Numbered from the stretch's first letter, positions 27,410 to 37,107 are shown. The stretch: DNA of 64,000 nt from Mesorhizobium sp. LHD-90 (GCF_030929505.1 NZ_JAVFVV010000020.1:78075-142074); one strand, 5' to 3'. Numbers and translations are program-made. The notes: generated from the sequence alone by a model not told the origin.

Positions 27410-28660
27410 TCAGGCGACACGCCGCTCGGGCGTCGCCATGAACCGGCGTGGATCAGCGCCTGTCCGGGAACCCTGTCCCAACGATGCGCAAAGGTCGGCC
27501 AGCGCATTCAGATTGTGCACCGGCCTGAATTCGTCGACATGCGGCAGCATGGCCCGTACGCCCCGCGCCCGGGCCTCGAAGCCGTCGAAGCGCAGCAGCG
27601 GATTGAGCCAGATCAGCCGGCGGCAGGACTTTTGCAGCCGCTCCATCTCGGTTTCGAGCCCAGCGACATCGTCGCGCTCCAGCCCGTCGGTGATCAGCAG
27701 CACCACGGCGCCCTGCCCCAGCACGCGGCGCGACCAGACGCGGTTGAACTCATGCAACGTATCGCCGATGCGCGTGCCGCCGGACCAGTCCTTAACCGCC
27801 GACGAACAGTCGGCGAGCGCGGCGTCGGGGTCGCGGTGGCGCATCTGCCGCGTCAGATTGGTCAGCCGCGTGCCGAAGACAAAGGCGTGCACGCGCCGCC
27901 GCTTTTCGCCCAACGCATGCAGGAAATGCAGGAAGATGCGGGTATACTGGCTCATCGAGCCCGATATATCCGCCAGCACCACCAGCGGCGGATGCACCTG
28001 CCTGGCCGACCGGAATTTCGGCAGGATCAGTTCACCGCCGGTGCGAGCCGACGCGCGCATCATGGCGCGCGGATCGACCTTCTTGCCGCGCGGGTCGGGA
28101 CGGAAGCGGCGGGTGGCGACCATGTCGAACGGCAGGCGCAGGGCCTCGATCTCGCGCCGCGCCTCGCCGATCTCCTGCGCGGTCATCTGCGCGAAATCCT
28201 TGCCGCGCAACACCTCGCTTCCAGACACGGTGAAGCGGGCATCGACCTCGATCTCCGGGATTTCACGCGGCGGCCGGTTGTTCTGGTGGCCCTCGAACAT
28301 CGCCTGGCTGACGCGGCTTTCGGCGGCGCGCGGTTTCTGTTTCTCGCGCTGGTCGAGCGCGACGGGCGAAAACATGGCAAGCAGCTTTTCGACCAGCTCA
28401 CGCGATCTCCAGAACAGCCGGAACGCCTCGTCGAACACCGCGTGGTCCTCATGGCGCGTCACCAGCACGGCATGCAGCGTCCAGTAGAAATCGTCGCGGC
28501 TGCCGATGCCGGCAGCCAGCACCGCCTCGATCGCGTCCTTCACGCTAGCCGGCCCGACGCGCATGCCGGCTTTTCGCAGGGCGCGCGCGAAATAGACGAT
28601 ATTGTCGGCGAGACGGCCGTCGGCCGAAGCCACTTTCCGGCCGGAGCGGAAAGTGTCCAT
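27410..28660 (-). CDS. CoxE-type von Willebrand factor A domain protein
   Basis: 416 residues from the ATG at 28660, 4 bp after the MoxR stop. The C-terminal VWA domain has a full metal-ion adhesion site: VLADISGSMS, the Thr in SGGTRIGD and the Asp in LLITDGLERDD. CoxE proteins work with the MoxR ATPase CoxD in inserting the copper-sulfur-molybdenum site of CO dehydrogenase, and homologues serve other molybdenum hydroxylases. Cytoplasmic, no signal peptide. Confidence 0.9.
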   Translation of the reverse strand: MDTFRSGRKVASADGRLADNIVYFARALRKAGMRVGPASVKDAIEAVLAAGIGSRDDFYWTLHAVLVTRHEDHAVFDEAFRLFWRSRELVEKLLAMFSPVALDQREKQKPRAAESRVSQAMFEGHQNNRPPREIPEIEVDARFTVSGSEVLRGKDFAQMTAQEIGEARREIEALRLPFDMVATRRFRPDPRGKKVDPRAMMRASARTGGELILPKFRSARQVHPPLVVLADISGSMSQYTRIFLHFLHALGEKRRRVHAFVFGTRLTNLTRQMRHRDPDAALADCSSAVKDWSGGTRIGDTLHEFNRVWSRRVLGQGAVVLLITDGLERDDVAGLETEMERLQKSCRRLIWLNPLLRFDGFEARARGVRAMLPHVDEFRPVHNLNALADLCASLGQGSRTGADPRRFMATPERRVA

Positions 28661-28664
28661 CGCC

Positions 28665-29594
28665 CTACTCCGCCGCCGCAAGCTCCGCCTTGACCTCTTT
28701 CAGGAGGCGGCGGCCCTCGCCCTGCTCGATGCGCGCGATGTCGTCCTGGTATTTCAACAGCACGCCGATCGTGTCCGATACGGTTTCGGGATCGAGCGCC
28801 ATCTTGTCGAGTTCGGTCAGCGCGCCCGCCCAGTCGATGGTCTCGGCGACGCCCGGAACCTTGAACAGCTCGATCTCGCGCAGTTTCTGCACGAATTTCA
28901 CCACTTCGGCCGAGAGCCGGCGGTTCGCCTGCGGCACCTTTCGCGACACGATGTCGAGTTCGCGGGCGGCGTCGGGGTAATCGACCCAGTGGTAGAGGCA
29001 GCGGCGCTTCAGTGCGTCGTGGATCTCGCGGGTGCGGTTGGTGGTGATGATGACGATCGGCGGCTCTTCCGCCTTGATCGTGCCGAGTTCCGGTACCGTG
29101 ACCTGGAAATCGGCGAGGATCTCCAGCAGGAACGCTTCGAAGGCTTCGTCGGTGCGGTCGAGTTCGTCGATGAGGAATACGGGCGCGGCACCCGCCTTGC
29201 CTTCCAGCGCTTGCAGCACCGGGCGCCGGATCAGGTATTTTTCGGAAAAGACGTTCTTTTCCATGGCGCGCCGGTCGACCGCCCCTTCCGCCTCCTCCAT
29301 GCGGATCTCGATCATCTGCGCGGCGTAGTTCCATTCATAGACCGCCGACGACACGTCGAGGCCCTCGTAGCATTGCAGGCGGATCAGCGGGCGGCCGAGT
29401 GCGCTCGCCAGGACCTTCGCGATCTCGGTCTTCCCAACCCCGGCCTCGCCCTCAAGGAACAGCGGCCGCTTCATGCGCAGCGCCAGGAACAGCACGGTCG
29501 CCAGCGCCCGGTCAGCGACGTAGTCGGCGCCCGACAGAAGTTCGAGCGTCGCGTCGATCGACTGCGGCAGCGGGATGGTCTTGGCGTCGGTCAT
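28665..29594 (-). CDS. MoxR-family AAA+ ATPase (CoxD-like)
   Basis: 309 residues. Walker A GEAGVGKT (49-56), Walker B VFLIDELDR, sensor IITTNRTREIHDALKRRC with the arginine finger region. MoxR ATPases act as chaperones in metal-cofactor insertion, typically with a VWA protein encoded next to them, as here. It is the second gene of a tightly packed leftward operon (flavin reductase, this gene, coxE-like, two xdhC parts, MobA-like fusion, hydrolase). Confidence 0.92.
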   Translation of the reverse strand: MTDAKTIPLPQSIDATLELLSGADYVADRALATVLFLALRMKRPLFLEGEAGVGKTEIAKVLASALGRPLIRLQCYEGLDVSSAVYEWNYAAQMIEIRMEEAEGAVDRRAMEKNVFSEKYLIRRPVLQALEGKAGAAPVFLIDELDRTDEAFEAFLLEILADFQVTVPELGTIKAEEPPIVIITTNRTREIHDALKRRCLYHWVDYPDAARELDIVSRKVPQANRRLSAEVVKFVQKLREIELFKVPGVAETIDWAGALTELDKMALDPETVSDTIGVLLKYQDDIARIEQGEGRRLLKEVKAELAAAE

Positions 29595-29609
29595 GAGGTC
29601 TCCAGGCGC

Positions 29610-30104
29610 CTATAGCACCCGATAGCGCCGGTCGTGGTAAAGCAGGGGTTCGAGGCTATCGCCGATGCGCAGGCCTGTCACCTTGCCAAAAAGGATACGG
29701 TGGGTCGCCATATCCTTGGATTCGAAAAGCTCGCAGTCGAACACCGCCATGGCGTCGACAAGCGTCGGCGCACCGGAAGAAATGGTGTTCCACGTTCCAA
29801 GCGCGAAACGCTCCTCGACCGGCAGGCCGGTCACGCCGGAAAACGCCACCGCCAGCGCCTCGTGCTTCGGCGTCAGCGTGTTGAGCGCGAAGCGGCGGTT
29901 CATCACGAACGCCTCGTTCTTGGCGTTCTCCCGGCTGAGGCAGGCGAGGATCATCGGCGGCGCGTCGGATACCGAGCAGGCGGCGATCACGGTGGCGCCG
30001 CGCAGGCCGGCCTCGCCATCGGTGGTGATCACATGCACGGCGCCCGCGAAACGCGCCATCGCGTCGCGGTATGCCTGCGGCTCGACATCGCTTTTCTTGA
30101 GCAC
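29610..30104 (-). CDS. Flavin reductase-like domain protein
   Basis: 164 residues with the FMN-binding split-barrel features of small flavin reductases (RutF/HpaC type): AMARFAGAVHVITTDGE, GATVIAACSVSDAPPM, CLSRENAKNE, RRFALNTLTP. It reduces FMN or FAD with NAD(P)H and usually supplies a monooxygenase. It starts the leftward operon, 15 bp before the MoxR gene. No monooxygenase is nearby, so its partner is unknown. Confidence 0.88.
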   Translation of the reverse strand: MLKKSDVEPQAYRDAMARFAGAVHVITTDGEAGLRGATVIAACSVSDAPPMILACLSRENAKNEAFVMNRRFALNTLTPKHEALAVAFSGVTGLPVEERFALGTWNTISSGAPTLVDAMAVFDCELFESKDMATHRILFGKVTGLRIGDSLEPLLYHDRRYRVL

Positions 30105-30284
30105 GCTGTTTTCCGATCAGAAGGACAGACCGCTATATATGGGCAGAGACGGCGCGTCACAAGAAATCCCGCTGTCTGGCCGGTCCGAAATCGGCTGTTG
30201 CGCCAGCAGGGTGCGGCGGTTACCAGTTTGCGCGGCGCGCATCGCCGATCGCGCGAACCCGAAACGAAAGGACGGCACACGGAC

Positions 30285-31340
30285 ATGCAGGTCGCCAAGG
30301 CAGCGGGTGCGATCCTGGCCCTTTCGCTGACTGCGGCTCCGGCATTCGCGCAGGCCGGCCCGATCGGCGTGGCGGCGCCGCTCAGCGGACAGTCGGAGCT
30401 GCTGGGGCGCCAACTGGTCGGCGGCGCACAGGCTGCCGCCGCGGATGCTGTGCTCGACATCGCCGACGATCATTGCACGGCCGAGGGCGGCGCCGCCGCG
30501 GCCCGGCGCTTTGTGGAAAAGCAAGTGCGGATCGTCGTCGGGTTCCTCTGCACCGAATCGATCGAGGCAGCGCTGCCGATCCTGAAGGACGCCGGCATTC
30601 CGGTGATCACGCCCGGCGTGCGCACCAACAGCCTGACCGACCGCCGCGAAAAAACCGGATGGCTGGTCTACCGCCTCGCGCCGCGCGCCGACGCCGAGGA
30701 ACAGGCGATCTCCTCGCTTTTGGTCACGCTTTGGCGCGATAGCCTGTTCGCGGTGGTCGACGACGGCACCATCTACGGTCGCGATCTCGCCGAGAACTTT
30801 CGCGCCGCCGCAGAGCGGCGGCGACTGAAACCCGTCTTCGTCGACACGTTTCGCCCGCAGATGGAAAACCAGATCGGGCTTGCCGGCCGCCTGCGGCGCG
30901 CCGGCGCGGCCAATGTTTTTGTCGGCGGCGACCGCGACGACATCGCGGTGATGACCCGCGACGCGGCCGGTCTCGGCGCCAGCATCGTGTTCGCCGGCGG
31001 CGAGACCCTGCGCTCGGCCTCCAACGGCGTGCCGCTGGCAGCGGGCACGCTGATGGTCGGCCTGCCGGAATGGGCGGAAATCGCCGACCGTTCCAGCCTT
31101 GACGCGCTTGCAGCCCGCAACATCCTGCCGCAAGGTTATGTCCTGCCTGCCTATGCCGCAATGCAGGTGGCGCAGGCGGCGGTCGGCGAATGGCAGGACG
31201 GCGAAAGCAAGGCGCTTGAAGGCCCCTATGCCACGGCGCTCGGCGAGGTGCGCTTCGACGCCAAGGGCGATCTGCAAGGCAATCCCTATCGCCTTTTCCG
31301 CTACGACGGCGCACGTTTCGTTCCGCTGGAGAGCCAATGA
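30285..31340 (+). CDS. ABC-type branched-chain amino acid-like periplasmic binding protein
   Basis: 351 residues with a signal peptide (cleavage after PAFAQA). Type I periplasmic binding fold of the LivJ family: IGVAAPLSGQSELLGRQLV, VVGFLCTESIEAALPILKD, IPVITPGVRTNSLTD, FAVVDDGTIYGRDLAENF. It binds an amino acid-like or other small ligand. No permease or ATPase genes follow; instead its stop overlaps the start of a P1-type peptidase, so it may act as a sensor or lend its ligand to a distant transporter. Confidence 0.85.
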   Translation: MQVAKAAGAILALSLTAAPAFAQAGPIGVAAPLSGQSELLGRQLVGGAQAAAADAVLDIADDHCTAEGGAAAARRFVEKQVRIVVGFLCTESIEAALPILKDAGIPVITPGVRTNSLTDRREKTGWLVYRLAPRADAEEQAISSLLVTLWRDSLFAVVDDGTIYGRDLAENFRAAAERRRLKPVFVDTFRPQMENQIGLAGRLRRAGAANVFVGGDRDDIAVMTRDAAGLGASIVFAGGETLRSASNGVPLAAGTLMVGLPEWAEIADRSSLDALAARNILPQGYVLPAYAAMQVAQAAVGEWQDGESKALEGPYATALGEVRFDAKGDLQGNPYRLFRYDGARFVPLESQ

Positions 31341-32335
31341 GTTTGCGTGCCGGCCCGAAAAACCTGATCACCGACGTCGCCGGCCTCAAGGTCGGCAATG
31401 CCGCCGACGCACGGCTGAAGTCGGGGACCACCGTCGTGCTCTGCGAAACGCCGGCAGTGGCCAGCGTGCAGGTGCTGGGCGGCGCGCCGGGTACGCGCGA
31501 GACCGATCTGCTCGAGCCGCACAACTCGGTCGAGGCGGTCAATGCCGTCGTGCTATCTGGCGGTTCGGCCTTCGGGCTCGACGCCGCCTCGGGCGTCCAG
31601 GCGGCGCTGCGCGAGCGTGGCGTCGGCTTCGAAGTGCGCGGTCTGCGCGTGCCGATCGTACCAACGGCGATCCTGTTCGACCTCACCAATGGCGGCGACA
31701 AGGAATGGGGGCTTCACCCGCCCTATCGCGAACTCGGCTACGAAGCTGTGCAGACCGCGGCCGGCGACTTCGCCTCGGGCACGGCGGGCGCCGGCGTCGG
31801 CGCGCTGACCTTCGGCCTGAAAGGCGGGCTGGGTTCTGCTTCGGCCGCGATGCCGGACGGCACGACCGTCGGTGCGCTGGCCGCAGTCAACGCAACCGGT
31901 TCGGTGACTGTTGGAAAAAGCCGTCATTTCTGGGCCGCGCCGTTTGAGATCGGCGACGAATTCGGCGGCCTCGGCTACCCATCGCCCCTGCCGGCCGACG
32001 CCACCGACATACGGCTGAAGTTCCGTGATCACGGCGCCAACACCACCATCGCCGTCATCGCCACCGACGCCGTGCTGACCAAAGCGCAGGCAAAGCGGCT
32101 GGCGATTGCCGCGCATGACGGTTTTGCGCGCGCCATCTGGCCGGCGCATACGCCGGTCGACGGCGACCTCGTCTTCGCACTGGCGACCGGCCGCAGCGGC
32201 GTCGTACCCTCGCCCGATGCGGCGATCGATCTTTATGCCGCCGCCGGCGCCACGATGGCGCGGGCCATCGCGCGCGGTGTTTTTGCCGCGACACCTGCCG
32301 AAAACGACCTACTTCCGGTGTGGTCGGCGCGGTAG
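31337..32335 (+). CDS. P1-family (S58/DmpA-like) peptidase
   Basis: 332 residues. Family signatures: ITDVAGLKVGNAADARLKSG near the start, VVLSGGSAFGLDAASGV, and GANTTIAVIATDAVL, which contains the self-cleavage site; Thr236 or Thr237 after Asn235 is the expected N-terminal nucleophile of the small chain. Relatives are beta-peptidyl aminopeptidases, DmpA and nylon-oligomer hydrolases. ATG overlaps the stop of the binding-protein gene (ATGA). Cytoplasmic, no signal peptide. Confidence 0.9.
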   Translation: MSLRAGPKNLITDVAGLKVGNAADARLKSGTTVVLCETPAVASVQVLGGAPGTRETDLLEPHNSVEAVNAVVLSGGSAFGLDAASGVQAALRERGVGFEVRGLRVPIVPTAILFDLTNGGDKEWGLHPPYRELGYEAVQTAAGDFASGTAGAGVGALTFGLKGGLGSASAAMPDGTTVGALAAVNATGSVTVGKSRHFWAAPFEIGDEFGGLGYPSPLPADATDIRLKFRDHGANTTIAVIATDAVLTKAQAKRLAIAAHDGFARAIWPAHTPVDGDLVFALATGRSGVVPSPDAAIDLYAAAGATMARAIARGVFAATPAENDLLPVWSAR

Positions 32336-32458
32336 AGCCCCGGTTGTGCTATGCGCAACCGGCTAGAAGGGATAGAAGACCCGGCCATCACAAGACGTTA
32401 AGACCTGTTGGCGATACAATCGCGCCTTACAACCGCGCCATTTCTGCATGGAACGCCG

Positions 32459-33193
32459 ATGCGATCACCGTTTCTCGCCAGTCTCATGGTCCTGTCCGGG
32501 ATGGCCGCCGCCGGCCCGGTGCTCGCCGGCGACGCGGCCGAACTCAACATCCTCGGCTTTTCCACGGACGGCGGCATCTTTGCCTTCGAGGAATACGGCA
32601 TCCAGGACGGGTCGGGCTTTCCCTACGCCAACCGTTTCTACATCGACACCGCGAAGGACGCCTTCCTGCCAGGCTCGCCGATCCGCGTCCGCCTCGACGA
32701 CGAGAACCAGACCCTGGAAGCCGCACGCGCCGAAGCGCGCAAGAAGGGTGAGGCGATCATCTCCGAAGCGGATCTGGCGAGGAATGCAGGCAATACGGTC
32801 GCGATGAACGCGGTGGCGGAACTGTCGGCCGATCCCAACCGCGTCGTCGCCAATTCCAGCCCGGTCTTCGCGCGGCATTTCGATCCGATGGAGTTCCGCA
32901 TCGAAGAATTCGACGCCAAGCCCAATGCGTCCTTCTGCGCGGACTGGCCAATAAAAGGTTTCCGGCTGCTCAGCATCGATGCGAAAGCGGGCGGCACGAC
33001 AAAACTCCTGCACGAGGACAAGGATGTGCCGGCCAGCCGCGGCTGCGCGCTGGGTTATCGCATCGGCGCCGTGCAGACCTTTTTCCCGAACCGCCGGCCC
33101 GGCATCGCCGTGGTGATCCTCGCCGTCAGCTCCGTCGGCTTCGAAGGTCCCGACTATCGGTGGCTGGCACTGCCCACCGGGCTGCCGGATTGA
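32459..33193 (+). CDS. DUF2259 exported protein
   Basis: 244 residues with a signal peptide (cleavage near PVLAGD). It has the DUF2259 pattern: LNILGFSTDGGIFAFEEYG, DGSGFPYANRFYIDTAKD, and near the end RRPGIAVVILAVSSVGFEG. Periplasmic, function unknown. It overlaps the next membrane-protein gene (TGATG). Confidence 0.85.
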   Translation: MRSPFLASLMVLSGMAAAGPVLAGDAAELNILGFSTDGGIFAFEEYGIQDGSGFPYANRFYIDTAKDAFLPGSPIRVRLDDENQTLEAARAEARKKGEAIISEADLARNAGNTVAMNAVAELSADPNRVVANSSPVFARHFDPMEFRIEEFDAKPNASFCADWPIKGFRLLSIDAKAGGTTKLLHEDKDVPASRGCALGYRIGAVQTFFPNRRPGIAVVILAVSSVGFEGPDYRWLALPTGLPD

Positions 33194-33732
33194 TGGACGT
33201 CGTAGCCGCCTCGCTGGAGCGGCAGGCGTCGCGGCGGCCTGGCGTCCACGCGCGTCTTCGCAAAGCCTTTCCGTCCTGGCGGATTGCCTTGGCCGGCGCT
33301 TTGCTGTGGGGCCTGGCGATGGCCGGCAGCGCGGCCGTCAATCTCCTTGCGGACGGTTGGCAGACCACGGCCAAGGTCGTCGAGGTCGCGACCGTCTTCG
33401 CAGCCGGCGCAGCGTTGGCGTTTCCGGCAGCCTACGCCGCGGCCGGCATTCTCGCAGGCAATCGCGGCTGGGAGACGCGGCTTGCCTCGGCCTTCCTTGC
33501 CTTCAGCGTCGGGACGATCGGCATCACCGCGCTGATCTACGCCCTCGACTATCGCCAGTATTATGCTGCCTGGCACGCCGAAGCGTTTTCATTCACCTGG
33601 ATGCATCAGTTCGCCTTCACGCTTGCCGGCGCGCTCGTTCAGTTTGCGGTGACAGGCGTGCGCTTCTATTTTCCGCTTGGGTTCCTGGCGCTCGCCGCCG
33701 TTTCGGCATGGTTTGCGCATCGCGCGCGTTGA
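33193..33732 (+). CDS. Hypothetical membrane protein, four helices
   Basis: 179 residues, start fixed by the TGATG overlap with the DUF2259 gene. A basic head (SLERQASRRPGVHARLRK) precedes about four hydrophobic segments (around residues 30-50, 62-85, 95-118 and 140-172). No known motif. Coupled to the upstream exported protein, so possibly working with it. Confidence 0.75.
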   Translation: MDVVAASLERQASRRPGVHARLRKAFPSWRIALAGALLWGLAMAGSAAVNLLADGWQTTAKVVEVATVFAAGAALAFPAAYAAAGILAGNRGWETRLASAFLAFSVGTIGITALIYALDYRQYYAAWHAEAFSFTWMHQFAFTLAGALVQFAVTGVRFYFPLGFLALAAVSAWFAHRAR

Positions 33733-33791
33733 GAAGCGCGCCGGCGTCTGTTAGGACGCGGCTGCCCTGCCGAAACCTTAGGACCCGCCCG

Positions 33792-35093
33792 ATGATCCCT
33801 CGCTATTCGCGCCCGGAAATGGTCGCCATCTGGTCGCCGGAAACGCGCTTCCGCATCTGGTTCGAGATCGAGGCGCATGCCTGCGACGCCCTGGCCGAGA
33901 TCGGCGTCATTCCGAAGGACGCAGCGAAGACCATTTGGGAAAAGGGCGGCGCCGCGACTTTCGACGTGGAGCGCATCGACGAGATCGAGCGGGTCACAAA
34001 ACACGATGTCATCGCTTTTCTCACCCACCTCGCCGAATTCGTTGGGCCGGACGCCCGGTTCATCCACCAGGGCATGACGTCTTCCGACGTGCTCGACACC
34101 TGCCTGGCCGTCCAGCTTTCCCGCGCCAGCGACATTTTGCTCGCCGATATCGACGCGCTGCTGGCGGCCCTGAGGCGCCGCGCCTTCGAGCACAAGGACA
34201 CGGTCACCATCGGCCGCAGCCATGGCATCCATGCCGAGCCGACCACGTTCGGGGTGAAGCTGGCGCAGGCCCACGCGGAATTCTCGCGCTGCCGCGAACG
34301 ACTCGTTCGGGCGCGGGAAGAAATCGCCACCTGCGCCATTTCGGGCGCGGTCGGCACCTTCGCCAACATCGATCCGCGCGTGGAAGAGCACGTGGCGGCA
34401 AAGCTCGGGCTGAAGCCGGAGCCCGTTTCCACCCAGGTCATTCCCCGCGACCGCCACGCAATGTTCTTCGCCACGCTCGGCGTCATCGCCTCCTCGATCG
34501 AGCGGCTGTCGACCGAGATCAGGCATCTCCAGCGCACCGAAGTGCTTGAAGCGGAGGAATATTTTTCGCCGGGGCAGAAAGGCTCGTCGGCGATGCCGCA
34601 CAAGCGCAACCCGGTGCTGACCGAGAACCTGACCGGTCTCGCCCGCATGGTGCGGGCCTTCGCGCTGCCTGCGATGGAAGACGTGGCGCTATGGCACGAG
34701 CGCGACATTTCGCACTCTTCGGTCGAGCGCATGATCGGGCCGGACGCCACGGTGACGCTGGATTTCGCGCTGGCGCGGCTCACCGGCGTGATCGACAAGC
34801 TCGTCGTCTATCCGGAGAACATGCTCAAGAATCTCAACAAGTTCCGCGGGCTTGTTCATTCGCAGCGGGTGCTGCTGGCGCTGACCCAGGCCGGCGTATC
34901 GCGCGAGGACGCCTATCGCCTGGTGCAGCGCAACGCCATGAAGGTGTGGGAGCACGGAGCCGATTTCCTCGAGGAGTTGCTCGCCGATCAGGAAGTGCGC
35001 GCGGCGCTTTCGGAGGCGGAAATCTGCGAAAAATTCGATCTCGGCTATCACACCGCGCAGGTCGACACGATCTTCAAGCGGGTGTTTGGATAA
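33792..35093 (+). CDS. purB: Adenylosuccinate lyase
   Basis: 433 residues, normal for the short bacterial form. It cleaves SAICAR and adenylosuccinate in purine synthesis. Visible signatures: QGMTSSDVLDTCLAVQL, TIGRSHGIHAEPTTFG (catalytic His region) and the fumarase-superfamily signature GSSAMPHKRNP with its mobile-loop Ser. Cytoplasmic homotetramer by family. The next gene starts 6 bp later, so purB, the phosphoesterase and the small hydrolase gene are probably cotranscribed. Confidence 0.96.
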   Translation: MIPRYSRPEMVAIWSPETRFRIWFEIEAHACDALAEIGVIPKDAAKTIWEKGGAATFDVERIDEIERVTKHDVIAFLTHLAEFVGPDARFIHQGMTSSDVLDTCLAVQLSRASDILLADIDALLAALRRRAFEHKDTVTIGRSHGIHAEPTTFGVKLAQAHAEFSRCRERLVRAREEIATCAISGAVGTFANIDPRVEEHVAAKLGLKPEPVSTQVIPRDRHAMFFATLGVIASSIERLSTEIRHLQRTEVLEAEEYFSPGQKGSSAMPHKRNPVLTENLTGLARMVRAFALPAMEDVALWHERDISHSSVERMIGPDATVTLDFALARLTGVIDKLVVYPENMLKNLNKFRGLVHSQRVLLALTQAGVSREDAYRLVQRNAMKVWEHGADFLEELLADQEVRAALSEAEICEKFDLGYHTAQVDTIFKRVFG

Positions 35094-35099
35094 GGCCCG

Positions 35100-35828
35100 A
35101 TGCGGCTCGCGGTCCTATCGGACATCCACGGAAATCTGGCCGCACTGGAGGCCGTCCACCGCGAATTGAAGGCGGCGTCTCCCGACCTGATCGTCAATCT
35201 CGGCGACTGCGTGTCAGGGCCCCTGTGGCCGGAAGAGACCGCGCAATATCTGTTGGCGGAACAGTGGCTTACCGTACGCGGCAACCATGACCGCATGGTG
35301 ATCGAGACGCCTGCGGACAGGCTGGAGGCCTTCGACCTGTTCACACGGCAAAGTCTGTCGCAGACGTCGCTTTCGTGGCTGGCCGGCCTGCCCATCAATC
35401 GCGGCGTCGGAGACGGAGTGCTGCTTTGCCATGGCGGCCCGACGGACGACGAGGTCTTCCTTCTCGAAGAGGATGGCGGCGATCATTTTTATCCGTCCGG
35501 CGAGGACAGTATCCTGCGAAAAATCGGCCGCCTGGATGCCGGTCTTGTGTTGTGCGGACATACGCACACGCCGAGGCTCGTCCGCCTGTCCGGGGGCCAG
35601 ATGATCCTCAATCCCGGCAGCGTCGGGGTCCAGGCCTTTCCGGGATTGACGCTGACCGGCAGCCCACATGCGAGGTTCGCGATTGCGACGCATCGCGATG
35701 GAAACTGGTCATTCGGCCAGCACATGATCGACTACGACTGGAATGCCGCTTCCGCCCGCGCGCGCTCCAATGGAGAGCCGGGATGGGCCTATTCGCTGGC
35801 GACGGGCTATGGCGGAAAGGCGAGCTGA
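35100..35828 (+). CDS. Metallophosphoesterase (YfcE/MJ0936-like)
   Basis: 242 residues. Calcineurin-type metal ligands in order: SDIHGNLAALEAV, LGDCVSGP, VRGNHDRMV, LLCHGGPTDD and CGHTHTPRL, followed by LNPGSVGVQ. Probably a cytoplasmic phosphodiesterase or phosphatase of unknown substrate. It lies 6 bp after purB and 3 bp before the next gene. Confidence 0.92.
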   Translation: MRLAVLSDIHGNLAALEAVHRELKAASPDLIVNLGDCVSGPLWPEETAQYLLAEQWLTVRGNHDRMVIETPADRLEAFDLFTRQSLSQTSLSWLAGLPINRGVGDGVLLCHGGPTDDEVFLLEEDGGDHFYPSGEDSILRKIGRLDAGLVLCGHTHTPRLVRLSGGQMILNPGSVGVQAFPGLTLTGSPHARFAIATHRDGNWSFGQHMIDYDWNAASARARSNGEPGWAYSLATGYGGKAS

Positions 35829-35831
35829 AAG

Positions 35832-36404
35832 ATGATCTCCATTTCCGGCGACTTCGATTTCCTCGCCCTGCCCGGTCGCGGCAATTGCGGGCCGGATCAT
35901 TGGATTTCGCACTGGTGCCATGTCTTTGCGAACTCCAGCCGGGTTCTGCAGGCCGAATGGCACAAGCCCGACCCAAAGGACTGGATCGCGCGCGTGGACG
36001 CGGCGGTCGCGCAAGCGCCACGCAAGGTGGTGCTGCTCGCCCATTCGCTGGCGGTGGCGACAACGGTGAAGTGGGCGTTCGAGGCCAGCCCGGCCCGGCT
36101 CGACAAGGTCGCGGCCGCCCTGCTGGTGGCGCCGACCAATGTCGCCGATCCCGATCCGTCCTTTGACACGGTCCGGCCTTTCGCACCCATGCCATTGAAA
36201 CCCTTGCCGTTCCCCGCGCTGGTCGTGGCAAGCCGGACCGACCCGCGCGTGACCTTCGACAAGGCCACCGCGTTCGCGGCCGCCTGGGACGCCGAACTGG
36301 CCGATGCTGGCGATCTCGGCCATATGGGCAACGAGGCGCGGCTGGGGATATGGCCGGACGGATTGCTCCTGCTCGGTCGGCTTTTGGAGCGTGCAAACAT
36401 CTAA
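35832..36404 (+). CDS. RBBP9/YdeN-type small alpha/beta hydrolase
   Basis: 190 residues. Opening LALPGRGNCGPDHWISHW and the nucleophile motif AHSLAVATTVKW, followed by LLVAPTNVADPD, are typical of the RBBP9/YdeN serine hydrolases. The expected acid and base (SRTDPRVTF, DLGHMGNEARLG) are present. Substrate unknown. It follows the phosphoesterase gene by 3 bp. Confidence 0.88.
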   Translation: MISISGDFDFLALPGRGNCGPDHWISHWCHVFANSSRVLQAEWHKPDPKDWIARVDAAVAQAPRKVVLLAHSLAVATTVKWAFEASPARLDKVAAALLVAPTNVADPDPSFDTVRPFAPMPLKPLPFPALVVASRTDPRVTFDKATAFAAAWDAELADAGDLGHMGNEARLGIWPDGLLLLGRLLERANI

Positions 36405-36553
36405 GCGCGGGGCCGGGCCGGCAACACGCCGGTCCTTGCCTGTGGACTGCCTCTCGGCCGCGCCGCTTCGCCGCTCTTCCGCCTTGATGGCGTTTCAGCC
36501 TAGGATGGTGGTTCGGGTGGGCTACGGGTCCGTCGTTCCCAATGGAGAGTTTC

Positions 36554-37060
36554 ATGAAGACCATTCTTGCCGCCGTCCTCGCGCCAGTGGCGCTGCTGGC
36601 GGCGACGATCGCCAACGCCGCCGATGTGCGGGTCTACGAGCAGCCGGGCGATTCGGGCGGCGTGAAGATCGGCACGCTGTCCTGCGACATCGGCGGCGGC
36701 GTCGGCTATGTGCTCGGCTCGGCGAAGCAGCTCGATTGCGTGTTCCACTCGTCGATCGGCAGCCGGACAGCGGAGAACTACACCGGCACCATCCGCAAGA
36801 TGGGCGTCGACCTCGGCTTCACCACGCGCGGCCGGCTCGTCTGGGCCGTCTTTGCGCCCACGGCCGGCTACCATCGCGGTTCGCTCGGCGGCCTCTACAA
36901 GGGCGCCACCGCCGAAGCCACGGTCTGGGCGGGCGTCGGCGCCAACGTGCTGGTCGGCGGCACCGCGGGCTCGATCCAGCTCCAGACGATCAGCCTCACC
37001 GGCCAGATCGGCCTCAACCTCGCCGCCACCGGCACCTCGGTGACACTCACGCCGAGCTGA
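36554..37060 (+). CDS. DUF992 exported protein
   Basis: 168 residues from the ATG behind GGAGAGTTTC, with a signal peptide (cleavage near IANAAD). The mature part is a DUF992 domain: GGVKIGTLSCDIGGGVGYV, KQLDCVFHS, YTGTIRKMGVDLGF with two Cys likely disulfide-bonded, then a glycine-rich stretch. The family is almost restricted to Hyphomicrobiales, which supports the assignment of the organism. Periplasmic; function unknown. Confidence 0.9.
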   Translation: MKTILAAVLAPVALLAATIANAADVRVYEQPGDSGGVKIGTLSCDIGGGVGYVLGSAKQLDCVFHSSIGSRTAENYTGTIRKMGVDLGFTTRGRLVWAVFAPTAGYHRGSLGGLYKGATAEATVWAGVGANVLVGGTAGSIQLQTISLTGQIGLNLAATGTSVTLTPS

Positions 37061-37107
37061 GGCGGACCGACCCGAACGCGACCGCCTCGTCAAGCCGCGA
37101 TCCGGAA

